This document shows, one piece after another, positions 30,227 through 33,161 of a DNA stretch of 33,161 bases. Origin of the DNA: Flavobacteriaceae bacterium (GTDB taxonomy: Bacteria; Bacteroidota; Bacteroidia; Flavobacteriales; Flavobacteriaceae); the NCBI GenBank assembly GCA_013215105.1, contig JABSPL010000019.1, positions 1 to 33,161 of the forward strand, given 5' to 3'. The position numbers and the translations under genes are program-made. Position 1 is the first letter of the stretch. Each line of letters opens with the position of its first letter. Below the pieces are notes generated by a model. That model had not been told where the DNA came from, did not search any database, and was given only the letters and a program-made list of their open reading frames with translations.

Positions 30227-31906
30227 ATGATTAGACTGAGTAATAAAACACAATTAAGATCGCTAATAATGTTAATAGTATTAACATTATTTTTAACAAG
30301 TTGTAGTAATTTTGAAGGATCAAATAAAGTTTCTTCACTTACAGGATGGAGATTCAACGATCCTACGCAGGGTAACTTTCTAAGTAACCAAGACTATATA
30401 GGTCAAGAAACTCCTATGGGTATGGTTGTTGTAGAAGGAGGTACTTTTACTATGGGACATGTACAAGATGATGTAATGGGTGACTGGAATAGTACACCTA
30501 AGAGAGTTCAAATACGTACTTTTTTTATGGATGAAGCAGAGGTTAGTAATAACGAATACGTTTTTTACTTACAATGGTTAGAGAAAGTTTTCCCTCCTAG
30601 TAACCCTAAATACAAGCATATATACAGTTCGGCATTACCTGACACTTTATCATGGTTAAACACCCTTTCTAACAACGAATTACTTACAGAAAACTATTTA
30701 AGACATCCTGCTTATGCGAATTACCCTGTTGTGGGAGTGAGTTGGTTACAAGCTAATGACTACTGTAAGTGGAGAACAAATAGAGTAAACGAAAGGATTC
30801 TTAATGAAAGAGGTATATTAAAGAATTTGTTTGATTTAGATTCTATAAAAGTAGAAGGAGAAAACAACTTTAATACAGATACATATTTGGCTAATCCTGA
30901 TTTATTATTCAGTGGTGATTCTACTATATATGGTAGAGGAATAAGAACTAACAACCCTGCTATAGATAATACTGAATTTGGAGGTCGTCATGTAAACTCT
31001 TCTGATGGTATAATAAGACCTAAGTTTAGACTTCCTACAGAGTCTGAATGGGAATATGCAGCTAAATCTATATCAGAGACTAGAGAATATTCTAATATAA
31101 AAAGTAGAAAAAAATATCCTTGGTTAGGTAAATATACCAGAGATACTAACAATAGATATAAAGGTGACCAATTAGCTAACTTTAAGCAAAGAAAAGGAGA
31201 TTATAGTGGTATATCTGGTTGGAGTAGTGATAACGCTGCAATTACCAACAAAATAAAATCGTACAAGCCTAATATTTATGGTTTATATGACATGGCTGGT
31301 AACGTTGCCGAATGGGTAGCCGATGTTTATAGACAAGATATAAATACTGACGCTAGTGATTTTAACTACTATAGAGGTAATATATTTTTCAAAAAAGCTA
31401 TCAGTGAAGACGGAAAGTTAGTTACTGTTACTTTTGACAATATAGAATACGATACATTACAAAACGGTAGAATAGTAGTTAAGCAATTACCAGGAAGTAT
31501 CAAAAAAGTACAGATAACTCCTGAAGATGCGTTTATGCGTACTAACTATTCGATGTCTGACAATGTTAATATAACAGATGGAGACAAAAAATCTACCAGA
31601 TTTTATGATGCTACTAGGCTTAGTAAAAACCAGAGAATGTATAATTCTCCTGACAATAGTGAAACTAAAAACAATACCGGAGAAGATTCTAAATATGACA
31701 AAAAAGTAAGAAACACTTTAGTTAGTGATCATACAAGAGTATATAAAGGAGGATCTTGGAGAGACAGAGAATACTGGATGGACCCTTCACAAAGAAGATA
31801 TTTACCAGAGTTTATGGCAACAAATTATATAGGTTTCCGTTGTGCTACTGACAAACTAGGAGCTCATACTATAAACGGTAAGACACCTAAATATATGCCA
31901 GAATAA
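30227..31906 (+). CDS. gldJ: Gliding motility lipoprotein GldJ
   Basis: A 559-residue outer-membrane lipoprotein needed for gliding and for stability of the T9SS/gliding machinery in flavobacteria. The lipobox is TSCS with Cys26 after a hydrophobic signal. The rest is a formylglycine-generating-enzyme (SUMF1-like) fold: VVEGGTFTMGHVQDD, FFMDEAEVSNNEYVFYLQW, YPVVGVSWLQANDYCKWRTN, FRLPTESEWEYAAK, YGLYDMAGNVAEWVADVYRQ and a final SWRDREYWMDPSQRRYLPE ... NYIGFRCA. In GldJ this fold has no known enzymatic activity. The gldJ-murF order seen here is common in Flavobacteriia. Its presence together with the type B cargo operon suggests a working type IX system. Confidence 0.95.
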   Translation: MIRLSNKTQLRSLIMLIVLTLFLTSCSNFEGSNKVSSLTGWRFNDPTQGNFLSNQDYIGQETPMGMVVVEGGTFTMGHVQDDVMGDWNSTPKRVQIRTFFMDEAEVSNNEYVFYLQWLEKVFPPSNPKYKHIYSSALPDTLSWLNTLSNNELLTENYLRHPAYANYPVVGVSWLQANDYCKWRTNRVNERILNERGILKNLFDLDSIKVEGENNFNTDTYLANPDLLFSGDSTIYGRGIRTNNPAIDNTEFGGRHVNSSDGIIRPKFRLPTESEWEYAAKSISETREYSNIKSRKKYPWLGKYTRDTNNRYKGDQLANFKQRKGDYSGISGWSSDNAAITNKIKSYKPNIYGLYDMAGNVAEWVADVYRQDINTDASDFNYYRGNIFFKKAISEDGKLVTVTFDNIEYDTLQNGRIVVKQLPGSIKKVQITPEDAFMRTNYSMSDNVNITDGDKKSTRFYDATRLSKNQRMYNSPDNSETKNNTGEDSKYDKKVRNTLVSDHTRVYKGGSWRDREYWMDPSQRRYLPEFMATNYIGFRCATDKLGAHTINGKTPKYMPE

Positions 31907-31931
31907 AAATATTTTAAATCCCGCCCCCCTT

Positions 31932-31960
31932 AAAGCCCAATTAATTTTGGGCTTTTATTT
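31932..31960 (+). terminator. Intrinsic terminator of gldJ
   Basis: Perfect nine-base stem AAAGCCCAA / TTGGGCTTT (31932-31940 and 31947-31955), six-base loop, T-rich tail, 25 bases past the gldJ stop. It ends only about a dozen bases before the murF start, so murF may depend on read-through or on a promoter overlapping this region. Confidence 0.8.
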
Positions 31961-31971
31961 TATACAACACT

Positions 31972-33161
31972 ATGAATATACCTTCGATACACAAACTATT
32001 TTTAACCTGTCCGGGCTTTACTACCGATACTCGTACTATAACTAAAGATTCTATTTATTTTGCTCTAAAAGGAGAAAATTATGATGGTAATAACTTTGCC
32101 AAAGAAGCCCTAGAAAAAGGAGCCAAATATGTAGTAGTCGATAATATAAACTTAGAAAAACATCCTAGTTTTATATTTGTCTATGATGTTTTAAAAGCTT
32201 TACAAGACTTGTCTAGTTATCATATAGGCTTGTTTGACATACCTGTGATAGCCATAACTGGCAGTAACGGAAAAACTACTAGTAAAGAATTAATCAATTG
32301 TGTTTTGAGTAAGAGACATAAAACTATAGCTACTTTGGGAAACTATAATAATCATATTGGTGTACCACTTACTCTACTGAGAGTAAACTCCACAACCGAT
32401 ATAGCAATTATAGAAATGGGAGCTAATAATTTTGAGGAAATAAGTTTTCTCTGCTCTATAGCCAAACCTAATTATGGTTATATTACCAATTTCGGAAAAG
32501 CACACCTAGAAGGTTTCGGAAGCTTAGAAGGTGTTATAAAAGCCAAATCGGAAATGTATGACTACTTAAAACAAAGCAAAGGAATAGCTTTTGTAAACAA
32601 AGAAAACACTAAACAAATAGAAATTACTTCTAATCAAGAAACTATACTTTTTGATTATAATTCGTTAGGTGTAAATGTAAAGAGTTTAAATCCTGAAATA
32701 GAACTTTCTCTAGGTAATAATACTATAAAAACTAATATGTTTGGTGATTATAATATTACCAATATAATGTCGGCAATAGCTATAGGAAAGCATTTTGGAG
32801 TAAACAATAGTGATATAAAAACGGCTTTGGAAGACTACAAACCAAACAATAAAAGATCTCAAATATTACAAACCAAAACCAACAAACTAGTACTAGACGC
32901 ATATAATGCTAACCCTAGTAGTGTGACGGCTGCCCTAGATAGTTTTAAACAATTTGAGGCTAAAAACAAAATAGTTATACTAGGTGATATGATGGAATTA
33001 GGAGATGATAGTATAAACGAACATCTCAAAATATACGAATCTATCAATAATTTTAAGAATATTAAGTCTTTCTTTATTGGTGATAATTTTAGTAAAGCTA
33101 CAGATAATAAGAACAATTGTTTTATCTCTTTAGATAAATTTATTTCATATATTGAAGCTAA
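31972..33161 (+). CDS. murF: UDP-N-acetylmuramoyl-tripeptide--D-alanyl-D-alanine ligase MurF (3' end outside the window)
   Basis: Open from the ATG at 31972 to the window edge (396 codons read, about 425-430 expected), so about 30 residues are missing. MurF adds D-Ala-D-Ala to the UDP-MurNAc-tripeptide in the last cytosolic step of peptidoglycan precursor synthesis. N-terminal domain: GFTTDTRTITKDSIYFALKG, ENYDGNNFAKEALEKGA. Central ATPase: P-loop VIAITGSNGKTTSKEL, LGNYNNHIGVPLTLL, AIIEMGANNFEEI, ITNFGKAHLEGFGS with the carbamylated-lysine region IKAKSEMYDYL. C-terminal domain: VLDAYNANPSSVTAALDSF and ILGDMMELGDDS. All catalytic elements visible are intact. Confidence 0.95.
   Translation, partial: MNIPSIHKLFLTCPGFTTDTRTITKDSIYFALKGENYDGNNFAKEALEKGAKYVVVDNINLEKHPSFIFVYDVLKALQDLSSYHIGLFDIPVIAITGSNGKTTSKELINCVLSKRHKTIATLGNYNNHIGVPLTLLRVNSTTDIAIIEMGANNFEEISFLCSIAKPNYGYITNFGKAHLEGFGSLEGVIKAKSEMYDYLKQSKGIAFVNKENTKQIEITSNQETILFDYNSLGVNVKSLNPEIELSLGNNTIKTNMFGDYNITNIMSAIAIGKHFGVNNSDIKTALEDYKPNNKRSQILQTKTNKLVLDAYNANPSSVTAALDSFKQFEAKNKIVILGDMMELGDDSINEHLKIYESINNFKNIKSFFIGDNFSKATDNKNNCFISLDKFISYIEA

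Overview
The window looks like chromosomal DNA from a member of the Bacteroidota, class Flavobacteriia. It is strongly AT-rich. It carries a gliding-motility lipoprotein (GldJ), a type IX secretion (T9SS) type B cargo protein with its PorP/SprF and OmpA partners, DUF4293 and DUF4199 membrane proteins, and a Rho factor with a long low-complexity insert. Several genes have the flavobacterial -7 box TAnnTTTG just upstream instead of a Pribnow box. The ISL3 and PD-(D/E)XK transposase relics recall small-genome fish-associated flavobacteria such as Ichthyobacterium, but that placement is a guess.

Layout. (1) 1-3.6 kb is an accessory, decaying patch on the + strand. It holds remnants of a two-helix membrane protein, a DUF2147 protein, an RHS core and an ISL3 transposase, mixed with intact small lipoproteins, two tiny two-helix membrane proteins and an acidic cytosolic protein of unknown function. 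(2) 4.0-8.9 kb, - strand: aldehyde dehydrogenase, a GNAT acetyltransferase, a 2-oxoacid dehydrogenase E2 subunit and OxyR. (3) 9.2-16.6 kb, - strand: an alpha/beta-hydrolase-like gene split by an apparent one-base frameshift, then a three-gene surface operon (T9SS type B adhesin-like protein, PorP/SprF, OmpA/TPR/PD40 protein). (4) 16.8-19.3 kb, - strand: a saccharopine-dehydrogenase-like protein and an RluA-type pseudouridine synthase. (5) 19.5-24.2 kb, + strand: a transposase stub, hflX-CYTH-rsmI, trxA and creD. (6) 24.3-26.9 kb, - strand: DUF4199, glycosyltransferase and idi as one operon, preceded by DUF4293. (7) 27.0-33.2 kb, + strand: rho-pepD, gldJ and the 5' part of murF, which runs off the window.

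Most of the window is ordinary housekeeping and surface-machinery DNA with clear intrinsic terminators. I found no convincing new defence, mobile or regulatory system. The places most worth a second look are the accessory patch (possible remains of an RHS toxin/immunity locus), the large palindrome upstream of the aldehyde dehydrogenase, the frameshifted hydrolase, an ATAG/CTAT cluster before oxyR, and the apparently leaderless hflX promoter.
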